Assembly (NCBI GenBank): GCA_016714565.1
Contig: JADKDM010000012.1
Location: 109,286 to 173,285 of the forward strand
Length of the DNA: 64,000 nucleotides
From: Candidatus Villigracilis propinquus
Lineage (GTDB): Bacteria > Chloroflexota > Anaerolineae > Anaerolineales > Villigracilaceae
Direction: 5' to 3'
The notes beneath the pieces were generated by a model. That model was not told where the DNA came from. It did not search any database and saw only the letters and a list, made by a program, of their open reading frames with translations. Below are positions 36,562 to 45,054 of this stretch, piece after piece (within the stretch, counting starts at the first letter, position 1; each line of letters begins with the position of its first letter). The position numbers were made by a program, and so were the translations under genes.

Positions 36562-36909
36562 TTATCCAGCAAAATTTGTAGCGACAAGATTGAATGTGAA
36601 ATAAATTAGATACCCAATGACTGGAACCGGAAAGATCCACGCAAACACTGGCTCGTTCTTGCTAATAAAAAATGCGGATGCCAATAAAAAGAGAGGCATC
36701 AATCGAACGATCAATAACACGCCTGCCCATGCGCCCATTATGTATGTGACCGGCAAAGCCAACAATGCGGCAAATATCATCAAGCTATTGTCTTTTCTAA
36801 TTAAAGCAAGAAAAGCAAGGATGATCGCCAACCCGGAGATCACCAGCCCGGGGATTCCCTTGGAAAGATATATCATTGTATTAAGCACTGTACCTATCAC
36901 TGCATCCAT
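36562..36909 (-). CDS. Small integral membrane protein, paralogue of the previous gene
   Basis: A 115-aa protein with four hydrophobic helices (start MDAVIGTVLNTM). It shares the GxPGxxIS-like first helix and the LLALPVTYIMGAW block with the 107-aa neighbour 15 bases away. The family was not recognised. It begins 13 bases after the 8-oxoguanine deaminase stop, so it is co-transcribed with it. Confidence 0.65.
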   Translation of the reverse strand: MDAVIGTVLNTMIYLSKGIPGLVISGLAIILAFLALIRKDNSLMIFAALLALPVTYIMGAWAGVLLIVRLMPLFLLASAFFISKNEPVFAWIFPVPVIGYLIYFTFNLVATNFAG

Positions 36910-36922
36910 TGTTTGAAACCTC

Positions 36923-38302
36923 CTAGCCAGCCAACAATCTCTTCGCAGCTTTATTATGTTTTTCGATTAACTTGCGCTGATCCACCGTCACCAGTTGACC
37001 TTCTTTCACAACGAACTTTCCATTTACCACGGTGTAATCCACATTCATGGACTGTCCGAACACGACCGCAGAGACCGGGTCGTGCATACCCGCATAACCA
37101 AGTTTGTTCAAATTGATCGCGAAGAAGTCGGCGCATTTGCCAGCCTGGAGGCTGCCGATATCTCTGCGTCCAAGCACTGCCGCGCCGCCGCGCGTGCCGA
37201 GATGCAAGGCTTCTCTTGCTGTCATTAATTTTCGATTGGGATCGTCCGATAGGGAATAGCCCGTTAATCCCTCTTTGACTCGGGACACGAGCATGGCATT
37301 GCGGACTTCGGCCAGCAGATGCGAGCCATCGTTGGATGCAGAACCGTCCACGCCTAACCCTACGTTGACGCCTGCTGCGCGGTATTCTTTGACAGGAGCA
37401 ATCCCTGAAGCCAGCCGCATGTTCGAGGTGGGACAATGCGCCACGCCGCAGTTATGTTTGGCAAAGACTTTGATCTCTTCATCATTCACCCACACCGCAT
37501 GCGCGAACCAGACATCATCCCCCACCCAGTCCACTTCCTGCATATATCCCACAGGACGATGACCGAACATCTGCATACAGAATTTTTCTTCGTCTTCGGT
37601 TTCAGCGAGATGAGTGTGCAAATGCACGCCATATTCACGCGCCAACTTCGCAGACTGTTTCATCAAGTCTGAGGTCACGCTGAATGGCGAGCAGGGCGCG
37701 AGCACGATCTGGGTCATCGCACCGGGTTTGGCATCGTGATATTTTTCGATGAGGCGCTGTGAATCTTTGAGGATGTTCTCTTCGGTATCAACGACTGAAT
37801 CGGGCGGCAATCCGCCTTTGGATTCACCGAGACTCATGGAACCGCGCGATGCTTGCAGGCGTACCCCGATCTCGGAAGCCGCAGCAATTTCATCGTCCAG
37901 TTTTGAACCGTTCGGAAACAGGTAGAGATGATCCGATGCGGTGGTACATCCCGAAAGGGCCAACTCTGCCAGTGCGGTCTGAGTCGAAATAAAAATATCG
38001 TCGGGGGTCAGGCGCGCCCAAATGGGATATAAAGTTTTGAGCCAGTTGAAGAGATTGGCATCCTGCGCAGCAGGCACGGCGCGCGTGAGAGTTTGATAAA
38101 AATGATGATGGGTATTAACCAGCCCGGGCAGAACGATGTGTCCCTTGAGATCAAGGACTTCATCGGCAGTGTCGGGCAGTTCCTTCATCGGGCCGACCTC
38201 TTGAATGAGTCCGCGCCGAATAAAGAGACCACCCTCGGGAATCTCCCGCTGATGGTCGTCCATGGTTACGATATATGCGTTCTTTATGAGGAGAGTTGTC
38301 AT
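36923..38302 (-). CDS. 8-oxoguanine deaminase
   Basis: A 459-aa COG0402 amidohydrolase. The pattern NTHHHFYQTLTRAVP, GCTTASDHLYLFPNG, HLHTHLAETEDEE, CPTSNMRL and VDGSASNDG matches 8-oxoguanine deaminases (Pa0142 type), which release ammonia and uric acid from 8-oxoguanine; some relatives also accept isocytosine. It is less like SsnA or GuaD. It is the first gene of the minus-strand purine run. Its 5' leader is a heptad array directly next to the ATG, with no Shine-Dalgarno visible. Confidence 0.88.
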   Translation of the reverse strand: MTTLLIKNAYIVTMDDHQREIPEGGLFIRRGLIQEVGPMKELPDTADEVLDLKGHIVLPGLVNTHHHFYQTLTRAVPAAQDANLFNWLKTLYPIWARLTPDDIFISTQTALAELALSGCTTASDHLYLFPNGSKLDDEIAAASEIGVRLQASRGSMSLGESKGGLPPDSVVDTEENILKDSQRLIEKYHDAKPGAMTQIVLAPCSPFSVTSDLMKQSAKLAREYGVHLHTHLAETEDEEKFCMQMFGHRPVGYMQEVDWVGDDVWFAHAVWVNDEEIKVFAKHNCGVAHCPTSNMRLASGIAPVKEYRAAGVNVGLGVDGSASNDGSHLLAEVRNAMLVSRVKEGLTGYSLSDDPNRKLMTAREALHLGTRGGAAVLGRRDIGSLQAGKCADFFAINLNKLGYAGMHDPVSAVVFGQSMNVDYTVVNGKFVVKEGQLVTVDQRKLIEKHNKAAKRLLAG

Positions 38303-38304
38303 TT

Positions 38305-38339
38305 TAGCTGTTAGCCTTTAGCGGTTAGCTTTTAGCTAG
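38305..38339. repeat. Heptameric array in the 8-oxoguanine deaminase leader
   Basis: Five exact-phase 7-mers TTAGCNN (TTAGCTG, TTAGCCT, etc.) beginning two bases from the start codon. The same TTAGCNN type recurs at 58163-58204 and, as GCTGATN, inside a gene at 46888-46922. Confidence 0.72.
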
Positions 38340-38481
38340 CCACAACTAGTGTAGTTGTCTGACAACTTCAAGTGTAGCAAAAAAGGGGGAGGATGTCAAA
38401 TGAGATTACTCCCCCGTCCACAAGCGAAATAGGTGTTACACTGAATAGGCAAGAAATAACTGGATCTCTCTGTCGTACCTT

Positions 38482-38534
38482 GACCGCCGACCCTCTTATA
38501 GGGACAGCGGTCATTTTATTTCCAGCCGAGCTGG
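38482..38534 (+). promoter_or_regulatory. Structured leader of the RRM gene
   Basis: Two stem-loops lie in the 5' leader: GACCGC (38482) with GCGGTC (38507), containing an inner CCCT/AGGG pairing, and CCAGC/GCTGG at 38522-38534 close to the start. RRM/cold-shock protein leaders are often thermoresponsive; that role is inferred. Confidence 0.4.
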
Positions 38535-38551
38535 AAGAAAGCAGCAACAAA

Positions 38552-38812
38552 ATGGATATTCGAATTTACGCAGGTAACTTGAACAAGGCAACCACTCAGG
38601 AAGAACTCACCGCCCTCTTCACACAGGCTGGGACCGTGAACTCCGTCGATCTCGTCATGGACAAAGCCACGGGTCTCTCCAAGGGCTTCGCTTTTATCTC
38701 CATGCCCGATCAGGCCGAAGCAGACAAGGCGATCAGCATGTTCAATGCTTATTCCCTGGCTGACAGCGCGCTCAAGGTAAACATCGCCAAACCCCGCGTC
38801 GAACACGCGTAG
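38552..38812 (+). CDS. Small RRM RNA-binding protein
   Basis: An 86-aa protein made of one RNA recognition motif, with RNP2 IYAGNL at residue 4 and RNP1 KGFAFISM near residue 45, and a short C-terminal tail. Such single-RRM proteins are common in Cyanobacteria and Chloroflexota and act in cold/stress RNA binding. The start at 38552 (MDIRIYAG) fits the family exactly; sequence upstream is leader, not coding. It is monocistronic, ending at a strong terminator. Confidence 0.9.
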   Translation: MDIRIYAGNLNKATTQEELTALFTQAGTVNSVDLVMDKATGLSKGFAFISMPDQAEADKAISMFNAYSLADSALKVNIAKPRVEHA

Positions 38813-38834
38813 CAAGAAAGATATATCCAACATA

Positions 38835-38868
38835 AAATCCCCCGCTCCAAAAGGAACGGGGGATTTTT
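38835..38868 (+). terminator. Terminator after the RRM gene
   Basis: AAATCCCCCG pairs with CGGGGGATTT around a 12-base loop, followed by a T-tract. Confidence 0.88.
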
Positions 38869-38950
38869 CTTATAGCATTTGACAGACTCTCAATAGACTT
38901 TGCCAGCGTCCTCTGTGTATCCTTGAAGCAAGAAACAAGGAGGCATAGAC

Positions 38951-39301
38951 ATGAAAGTCATTTCCATTCTCATCTCTTTTCTCAACTCGATCTTCGGCGT
39001 GCTGCTCATCCTTTCGTGCGTTTCGGCTGGCGAGGCGCTCGGCTGGATTGCATTCAAAACAGGCGCGGGGATTCTGGCGATCTATTTCGGCATTCTGACC
39101 TTTAAGGACAGCATCCAACCCGTCTCCCAAAAGCATTTAGTTCTCAGTGGATTACTCCTCGTCATCATCGGCGTATCTGCCTTCGCGTTTGGAATCCATT
39201 GGTCCGTTGTCAGCGGGAATGCAAAACTAACTGTTCTGCTGTTTGGCGGCAGCTTATTTATTCAGGGGTTGACATCCATTCTTGGAATAGAGACCGGATG
39301 A
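38951..39301 (+). CDS. Small four-helix membrane protein (DUF308-like)
   Basis: A 116-aa protein with four hydrophobic helices (MKVISILISFLNSIFGVLLI ... LFGGSLFIQGLTSILGI). The pattern of short Gly-rich helices and an F-K-D loop resembles HdeD/DUF308-like proteins, but the family is not certain. CAAGGAGG lies 11 bases before the ATG. It stands alone before the cytochrome gene, about 100 bases upstream of it. Confidence 0.65.
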   Translation: MKVISILISFLNSIFGVLLILSCVSAGEALGWIAFKTGAGILAIYFGILTFKDSIQPVSQKHLVLSGLLLVIIGVSAFAFGIHWSVVSGNAKLTVLLFGGSLFIQGLTSILGIETG

Positions 39302-39403
39302 CTTTCTCCAGATCCAATTCAAAATGCCTATTGAAACTGGATACGAACTATCGTATTATCAATTTGATTAAATCATCTTAATGGTAAAAGGAGAGAAAAA
39401 ATA

Positions 39404-40309
39404 ATGAAGAAGTTTTTTAAGTGGGTCGGAATTGTCATTGGTAGTCTACTTGGTTTATTAGTTCTTGTTTTTCTAGGGTTGGCAATGAAGGGTAATTCCA
39501 TGTTGAAAAAAACGTATGATGTGCAGGTTGAAACCATCCCCATTCCTACAGATGCAGAGGCAATTGCACGAGGCGAGCACTGGGTCAAGGCGGAATGTAT
39601 CGGCTGTCATGGTGACAATCTGTCGGGCGGTTCGTTTTTTGAAGCGCCCTTCGCCACGATCAACGCCAAAAATCTGACATCAGGCAAGGGCGGAGCGGGA
39701 ACCGAATTCGCAGATGCAGATTGGATCCGCGCGCTTCGCCACGGCGTCAGCCCCGAAAGCCATAGCCTGCTCATTATGCCTTCTCATACATTTAGATTCT
39801 TTAGTGACGCAGATCTGGGTGACATTATCGCATATTTAAAATCCGCACCTCCCGTGGATAATGAAACCAGCGAACCGAGTTTCAACATACTCGGCAAAGC
39901 CATGCTGGGCGCAGGTCTCTTTGGCGATGCCGTTGTGGTCGCAGAAAAAATCATTAACGATGAAGTTTCCGATCCTTCCTATCCGCCTGCAGGAGTTACC
40001 CCTGAATACGGTCAGTATCTTGTGAACGTGAGCGGATGCCAGGACTGCCATGGTGTTGACCTCTCTGGTGGAAAGAGCGCTGATCCTTCAGCAATAAATG
40101 CGCCCAACCTGACATCTGGCGGTGAATTGATCGCATGGAAAGAAGATGATTTTATTAAAGCCATTCGCACAGGCTTAACGCCCACCAATCGTCAACTAGA
40201 TCCTGCTCAAATGCCGTGGGAGCATTTCAAGTATTTCTCCGATGACGAATTGAAAGCCATTTGGGCTTATCTTGATTCGCTGCCAAGACTCGAGACAACC
40301 ATTCCATAA
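39404..40309 (+). CDS. Diheme cytochrome c, membrane-anchored
   Basis: A 301-aa protein with an uncleaved-looking N-terminal helix (residues ~7-29) and two class I cytochrome c domains. Heme sites are CIGCH (~residue 67) and CQDCH (~residue 211); Met ligands are likely in LLIMPSHTF and AQMPWEHF. The two domains share the order heme site, LSGG, NLTSG and a Met-containing block. Related proteins serve as electron shuttles or alcohol/sugar dehydrogenase subunits. AAAGGAGAG precedes the ATG. It converges on the 41-heme gene, so the two cytochromes may be partners. Confidence 0.88.
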   Translation: MKKFFKWVGIVIGSLLGLLVLVFLGLAMKGNSMLKKTYDVQVETIPIPTDAEAIARGEHWVKAECIGCHGDNLSGGSFFEAPFATINAKNLTSGKGGAGTEFADADWIRALRHGVSPESHSLLIMPSHTFRFFSDADLGDIIAYLKSAPPVDNETSEPSFNILGKAMLGAGLFGDAVVVAEKIINDEVSDPSYPPAGVTPEYGQYLVNVSGCQDCHGVDLSGGKSADPSAINAPNLTSGGELIAWKEDDFIKAIRTGLTPTNRQLDPAQMPWEHFKYFSDDELKAIWAYLDSLPRLETTIP

Positions 40310-40372
40310 TTGAATTAATCACCTGCCTTCCCTATACTCAGCCTTTGATTCCCCTTGTGCATAGGGAAACTT

Positions 40373-40404
40373 ACGCCGCACCGCACTGGCGATGCGGCGT
40401 TTTC
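40373..40404 (+). terminator. Terminator after the diheme cytochrome gene
   Basis: ACGCCGCA (40373-40380) pairs with TGCGGCGT (40393-40400) and is followed by TTT. Confidence 0.78.
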
Positions 40405-43394
40405 TATGGATTATTGCTGTCATGACATTCCAGGCAGGTAAAGTCATTCACTGTGGTTGTATGGCATGTTCTGCAAGTGGCGCGGTGGTGGTTAAGCATA
40501 TTCTCACCACTAACTCTCGGATGTGCGGCAAAAGTAGCGGGCGTCCAGCCGGAGGTGGTATGACACTGGTCGCAACTACCCCCAAATGCGCCTGCGTGGA
40601 AAGTCGGGTCGCTATGGCATGAAGAACATGCAGTGGAAAGTCCCGTGTATTGACCGGATTGATGGCATTGCGTACACACCAATGAAGAATGCTGGCCTGT
40701 CAGGGGGAAGGCAGTGGCGTTGTGATCGAACGTCACGTTTCCCCAGCCAGTAGGCACATGGCATGAGCCACAGTTCGTCCCATACTGCCCATTATGATTG
40801 TCTTTCGCCGAATGACAGGAATAACAATCTGTTGGCGTGCCCTTGAAATTTCCATTTACATGACAGGAGGCACAAGCGACGCCAGCATGGTTGCCAACTA
40901 ATGGAAATGAAGTGGTGTTGTGATCATAGAACACGTTACTCCATTTCGTCGGTTTATGGCACGATCCACAACTTGTCCCAAACTGCCCATTGTGGTTGTC
41001 CTTCGCCGAATGACAGGAATAACAATCTGTCGGGGCGCCCTTGAAATTCCCATTTGTATGACAGGAGGCACAGGCAACAGTCGCATGTGTGTCAGTCAAC
41101 GGGAATGCTGTGGCATTGTGGTTGTAAAAAACATCCTTCCAAGCCGTCGGCGTGTGGCACAACTCGCAGCTTGTTCCAAACTGCCCATTGTGATTATCCT
41201 TCGCAGCATGGCAGGAATAACAATCTGTTGGTGTGCCCTTGAAGTTTCCATTCACATGGCATGAGGCACAGGTAAGAGTTGTATGTTTGCCAACTAATGG
41301 AAATGAAGTGGTGTTGTGATCATAGAACACGTTACTCCATTTCGTCGGTTTGTGACAAGAGCCGCAGTTTGTCCCGAACTGCCCATTGTGGTTGTCTTTT
41401 GCCGCGTGGCAGGAATAACAATCCGTCGGGGCGCCCTTGAAATTCCCGTTTGTATGGCAGGAAGCACAGGCAACAGTGGTATGCGTATCAGTCAGCGGGA
41501 AGGCGGTCACACTATGATCGAAAAACACATCCTTCCACGCCGTTGGCTTGTGACATGAACCACAGTTCGTCCCATACTGTCCATTATGATTATCTTTCGC
41601 AGCATGGCAGGAATAACAATCTGTTGGCGCACCTTTGAAGGTTCCATTCACATGGCAGGAGGAACAGGCAACGTTTGTATGTTTGCCGACCAAAGGAAAT
41701 GCCGTTGTACCGTGGTCGTAAAATACGTCCTTCCAGTTTGTCGGCCTATGACATGAGCCACAGGCTGTTCCAAACTGTCCATTGTGATTATCCTTCGCCG
41801 CGTGACAGGAATAGCAATCCGTAGGCGTCCCTTTATAGATACCATTCACATGGCAAGAGGAACAGGCAATGGTTGCATGAGTTGCAGTCAATGGGAATAA
41901 AGTTTTGCCATGGTCAAAAGTTACATTCTTCCAACCGGCCGAGGAATGACAACTGGCGCACTCCTGACCAAATTTTCCTGCATGCGCATCATCTTCCGCA
42001 TGGCAGGCATAGCAAGCTTTCGGAGTGCCTGCAAAAACACCATTTACATGACATGCTTTACAAGCCACCTCCTCATGCAAACCTGTCAAAGGGAATTCGG
42101 TGCCGCCATGGTCGAAGATCACATTCCGCCACCCACTCGAAGTATGGCACTGGGTGCAATCCCTGCCAAATTGACCGTCATGCGCATCTACAGACGCATG
42201 GCACGAATAGCAGTCCATGGGTGTGCCCTTGAACACTCCATTAACATGGCAGGATGTACAGCTTACCTGACGATGCAAGCCGGTTAATTTGAAAACGGAC
42301 GTGTTGTGATCGAAAGTAACTGCTTTCCAATCACTAGTGACATGGCACGCAGCGCAATCCGTTCCCAACTGCCCAAGGTGCTGATCATCTTTTTGATGGC
42401 AGGAATAGCAGTCTTTGGGCGTGCCCTTGAATTCACTGGTTAGGTGGCACTTGGCACATTCCACATCGACATGCAGACCATCCAATTTAAATTCAGATCG
42501 ATCGTGCTCAAAGCTGGAGGGCTTCCAGCCGTCCACGGAATGACAGGAAGCGCAATCCTGTCCCAATTTTTGATTATGCGGATCATTCCCCTGATGGCAC
42601 GAGAAGCAATCCTGTTTTGTATTCTGCAGGTCAACAGCCGTCTTCGCATGCGGATGACATTGCAAACATGTGGCAGCCGCATGGTTGCCAGTCAACTTAA
42701 ATGTGAATTGATTATGGTCAAAATCATTCCCAAACCGGTCCACGCCATCGTGACATTCGAGGCAGGTTTCGCCAAATGTGACCATGTGGTCCACCATGAA
42801 TGTAAAATCCTCCTGAACATGGCACGTTGTACAGGTCACCGAATCGAATTTTGTGACATCCTCTCCGTGGCAATCTGCGCAAGTAAACGGTTCATCCTCA
42901 ACTTTGAATTGATGCCCCTTTAATGAATATCCCATCAGGTCATGCGGAAACTTCCATCCCGAAAAAATAGTCAGCAGCGCGTTCGCTCCATGATGTTCGG
43001 AATGACAATCGCGGCAATTTGCAGCCGGGTCCTCCAGCATCATTCCGCCATGTACCGTTGCGGGGTTAGTTAGTTCTACAGAAACATCTTCATGGCAGGC
43101 GGAACAACGATCATCCATCGTTTCCGTTTCCCATGGCGCAACATGGCAGGATTTACAATCGCCCTCCAATTCCGCATGAGAAGAAACTCCCCGGATTACC
43201 TCCCCCGGTACAGAATTAAGCTCGCCCGGGCTGTACATTATCCCGCCGCTGGCAAGAGCAGACCCTGTAATAAAAAATATTGCGATCAGCCCGGAAACAA
43301 TTCCAGTATTTGTGAGGCATCCAAAACGAAGGCTTCGCATATAACGGAAAGCTCTCACGAATCGATTCTGTTTTGAATTTATAGCGTGATTCAT
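40404..43394 (-). CDS. Giant multiheme cytochrome c with 41 CxxCH motifs in triheme repeats
   Basis: A 996-aa exported protein. The signal peptide (residues ~18-50, ending GSALAS) fits ATG 43394; the frame is open further upstream but without a signal-like start. I counted 41 CxxCH heme sites and no transmembrane segment after the signal. Hemes 4-39 fall into twelve triheme units, the last ten closely similar. A typical unit is 66 aa with three CxxCH plus three other conserved His (in DNH, FDH and THT), matching bis-His ligation. Likely role is periplasmic or extracellular electron transport, possibly polymeric; this is inferred. The nearest cytochrome partner is the convergent diheme gene. 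Confidence 0.93.
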   Translation of the reverse strand: MNHAINSKQNRFVRAFRYMRSLRFGCLTNTGIVSGLIAIFFITGSALASGGIMYSPGELNSVPGEVIRGVSSHAELEGDCKSCHVAPWETETMDDRCSACHEDVSVELTNPATVHGGMMLEDPAANCRDCHSEHHGANALLTIFSGWKFPHDLMGYSLKGHQFKVEDEPFTCADCHGEDVTKFDSVTCTTCHVQEDFTFMVDHMVTFGETCLECHDGVDRFGNDFDHNQFTFKLTGNHAAATCLQCHPHAKTAVDLQNTKQDCFSCHQGNDPHNQKLGQDCASCHSVDGWKPSSFEHDRSEFKLDGLHVDVECAKCHLTSEFKGTPKDCYSCHQKDDQHLGQLGTDCAACHVTSDWKAVTFDHNTSVFKLTGLHRQVSCTSCHVNGVFKGTPMDCYSCHASVDAHDGQFGRDCTQCHTSSGWRNVIFDHGGTEFPLTGLHEEVACKACHVNGVFAGTPKACYACHAEDDAHAGKFGQECASCHSSAGWKNVTFDHGKTLFPLTATHATIACSSCHVNGIYKGTPTDCYSCHAAKDNHNGQFGTACGSCHRPTNWKDVFYDHGTTAFPLVGKHTNVACSSCHVNGTFKGAPTDCYSCHAAKDNHNGQYGTNCGSCHKPTAWKDVFFDHSVTAFPLTDTHTTVACASCHTNGNFKGAPTDCYSCHAAKDNHNGQFGTNCGSCHKPTKWSNVFYDHNTTSFPLVGKHTTLTCASCHVNGNFKGTPTDCYSCHAAKDNHNGQFGTSCELCHTPTAWKDVFYNHNATAFPLTDTHATVACASCHTNGNFKGAPTDCYSCHSAKDNHNGQFGTSCGSCHKPTKWSNVFYDHNTTSFPLVGNHAGVACASCHVNGNFKGTPTDCYSCHSAKDNHNGQYGTNCGSCHVPTGWGNVTFDHNATAFPLTGQHSSLVCTQCHQSGQYTGLSTACSSCHSDPTFHAGAFGGSCDQCHTTSGWTPATFAAHPRVSGENMLNHHRATCRTCHTTTVNDFTCLECHDSNNP
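40570..42672 (-). repeat. Tandem ~198-bp repeats encoding triheme modules
   Basis: Eleven consecutive units within the cytochrome gene, each coding for three hemes, most exactly 66 codons long. Units alternate in two subtypes at the 3' end; a stretch of over 50 bases starting at 40901 recurs identically at 41297, exactly two units (396 bp) apart, showing recent duplication of a two-unit block. Confidence 0.88.
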
Positions 43395-43749
43395 GATCTC
43401 ACTACTTTCTGCGTATACGCGATGACCACCCACTACCCAGGCGGCAAAACTGCGATGAACAACAACGAATCTCTTTCTCACAAAGGGTGCATAAATGATA
43501 TGCAACCGCCAGAACATATAAATAAATTTAAAAGTGAAATTATCCAAAGCCAATACAACAGGGAAACATAATCGCTCTTCCCTCGTTATCTACTAGTCGT
43601 CACTTGAAATAAAAAGTTACGGGCAAAACAGACTTGTATTTCTCTCGCCCCAAAAGATATTTAATGCCGCCCACCATAAAATCCATCCGCCAGTTGCTTG
43701 ACAAACAAAACATCCGTTCTATAATCAGGGCCTTGCAGAAAGGCTCCCC
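43395..43749. other. Intergenic region between divergent cytochrome and MFS genes
   Basis: The 355 bases contain no convincing gene. Short open frames here lack a ribosome site and family features. It must hold the 41-heme gene promoter on the minus strand, which I could not pick out, and the MFS promoter at 43698-43725. The sequence is A/T-rich compared with the neighbouring genes. Confidence 0.6.
43698..43725 (+). promoter_or_regulatory. Sigma-70-type promoter of the MFS gene
   Basis: A perfect TTGACA at 43698 and perfect TATAAT at 43720, spaced 16 bases, 24 bases before the MFS ATG. Confidence 0.8.
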
Positions 43750-45006
43750 ATGTTCACACGACTCAAAAAACTTTATCATGAGTTCCCTCCCCGCTTCTGG
43801 ATCATTGTCCTCACCTTCTTTATCGACAGCATCGGCGGTACGCTACTCTTTCCCTTCTTCTCACTCTACATCACGGATAAATTCAACGTTGGCATGACTC
43901 AAGCAGGCATGGTGCTTGCCATGTTCTCCATCTTTGGAATCATCGGCAATATGATCGGCGGCGCACTGACCGATAAATTCGGGCGGCGCAAACTGATCCT
44001 CTTCGGGCTGGTGTTCAGCGCACTCAGCACGCTCACGCTTGGGATGGTCAATTCGCTGGCGGTGCTTTTCCCGCTCGCCGCGTTCATCGGCTTGCTCTCG
44101 GACGTTTCCGGCCCTGCACATCAAGCCATGATGGCAGATATCCTCACCGAGAAACAACGGCAGGAAGGCTTCGGCCTGCTGCGCGTCGTCCGCAACCTGG
44201 CGTGGATCATCGGCCCCACCATCGGCGGATTCCTCGCCAACCGCTCCTTCATGCTTTTATTCATCATTGACGCCGTTGTCAGTTGCATCGTAGCCGTGAT
44301 CTTCTACACCTCCATGCCTGAAACAAAACCCGAAGCACATGCAGACACAAAACATGAATCTGTTTGGAAGACCCTCATGGGATATCGCATCGTGTTCAAA
44401 GACTTTGCCTTCATGGCCTTCGTCGTCGCCGCCATTTTGATGGGCGCGGTCTATCAGCAAATGTACAACTCACTCTCCGTATTCCTACGCGACAATCACA
44501 ACATCGATCCGCAAGGATACGGCTTCCTGATGACCACCAGCGCCATCACGGTCATCCTCTTTCAATTCAGCGTCACACGCATCATCAAGTACCGCCCACC
44601 ATTTCTCATCATGGCGCTCGGCACACTTTTCTACATGCTTGGCTTCAGCATGTTCGGCTTCGTCTCCGTCTATTGGATGTTCATGTCCGCCATCGTGGTC
44701 ATCACCATCGGAGAAATGCTCATCATGCCCACCAGCCAAACCATCGCCGCCAACTTCGCCCCCGAAGAAATGCGCGGACGGTACATGGCCATCTTCGGGC
44801 TGACATGGCTGCTGCCCTCCACCTTCGCGCCCATGCTCGCGGGCCTCATCCTCGACAACTTCAACCCCAACCTGCTCTGGTACATCGGTGGGATTCTCTG
44901 CGCCGTGGCCGCATTCGCCTACTGGATGCTTCATCTGCGCCTCGGCATGGAACAACGCTTCATCATCGCCTCGCCGCCTACCGAAGAGCCTACTCCTGTT
45001 TCGTAA
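43750..45006 (+). CDS. MFS transporter
   Basis: A 418-aa protein with 12 predicted helices. The helix 2-3 motif GGALTDKFGRRKLIL is the canonical MFS signature, and RGRYMAIFGLTW resembles the equivalent block in the C-terminal half seen in drug-efflux (DHA1) members. The substrate is unknown, and multidrug or small-molecule export is the default guess. AAGG lies ahead of the ATG, with a strong promoter directly upstream. The short polar tail ends TEEPTPVS. Confidence 0.88.
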   Translation: MFTRLKKLYHEFPPRFWIIVLTFFIDSIGGTLLFPFFSLYITDKFNVGMTQAGMVLAMFSIFGIIGNMIGGALTDKFGRRKLILFGLVFSALSTLTLGMVNSLAVLFPLAAFIGLLSDVSGPAHQAMMADILTEKQRQEGFGLLRVVRNLAWIIGPTIGGFLANRSFMLLFIIDAVVSCIVAVIFYTSMPETKPEAHADTKHESVWKTLMGYRIVFKDFAFMAFVVAAILMGAVYQQMYNSLSVFLRDNHNIDPQGYGFLMTTSAITVILFQFSVTRIIKYRPPFLIMALGTLFYMLGFSMFGFVSVYWMFMSAIVVITIGEMLIMPTSQTIAANFAPEEMRGRYMAIFGLTWLLPSTFAPMLAGLILDNFNPNLLWYIGGILCAVAAFAYWMLHLRLGMEQRFIIASPPTEEPTPVS

Positions 45007-45054
45007 ACATTCGCTGTGCTAAAAACAATCGGACGGGGATTTCCCGTCCGATTT

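Noticed and set aside
40570..42672. CRISPR-like array because of regularly spaced near-identical repeats
   Set aside because: Repeats are 198 bp, contiguous and in frame, coding for CxxCH heme sites, so they are protein repeats.
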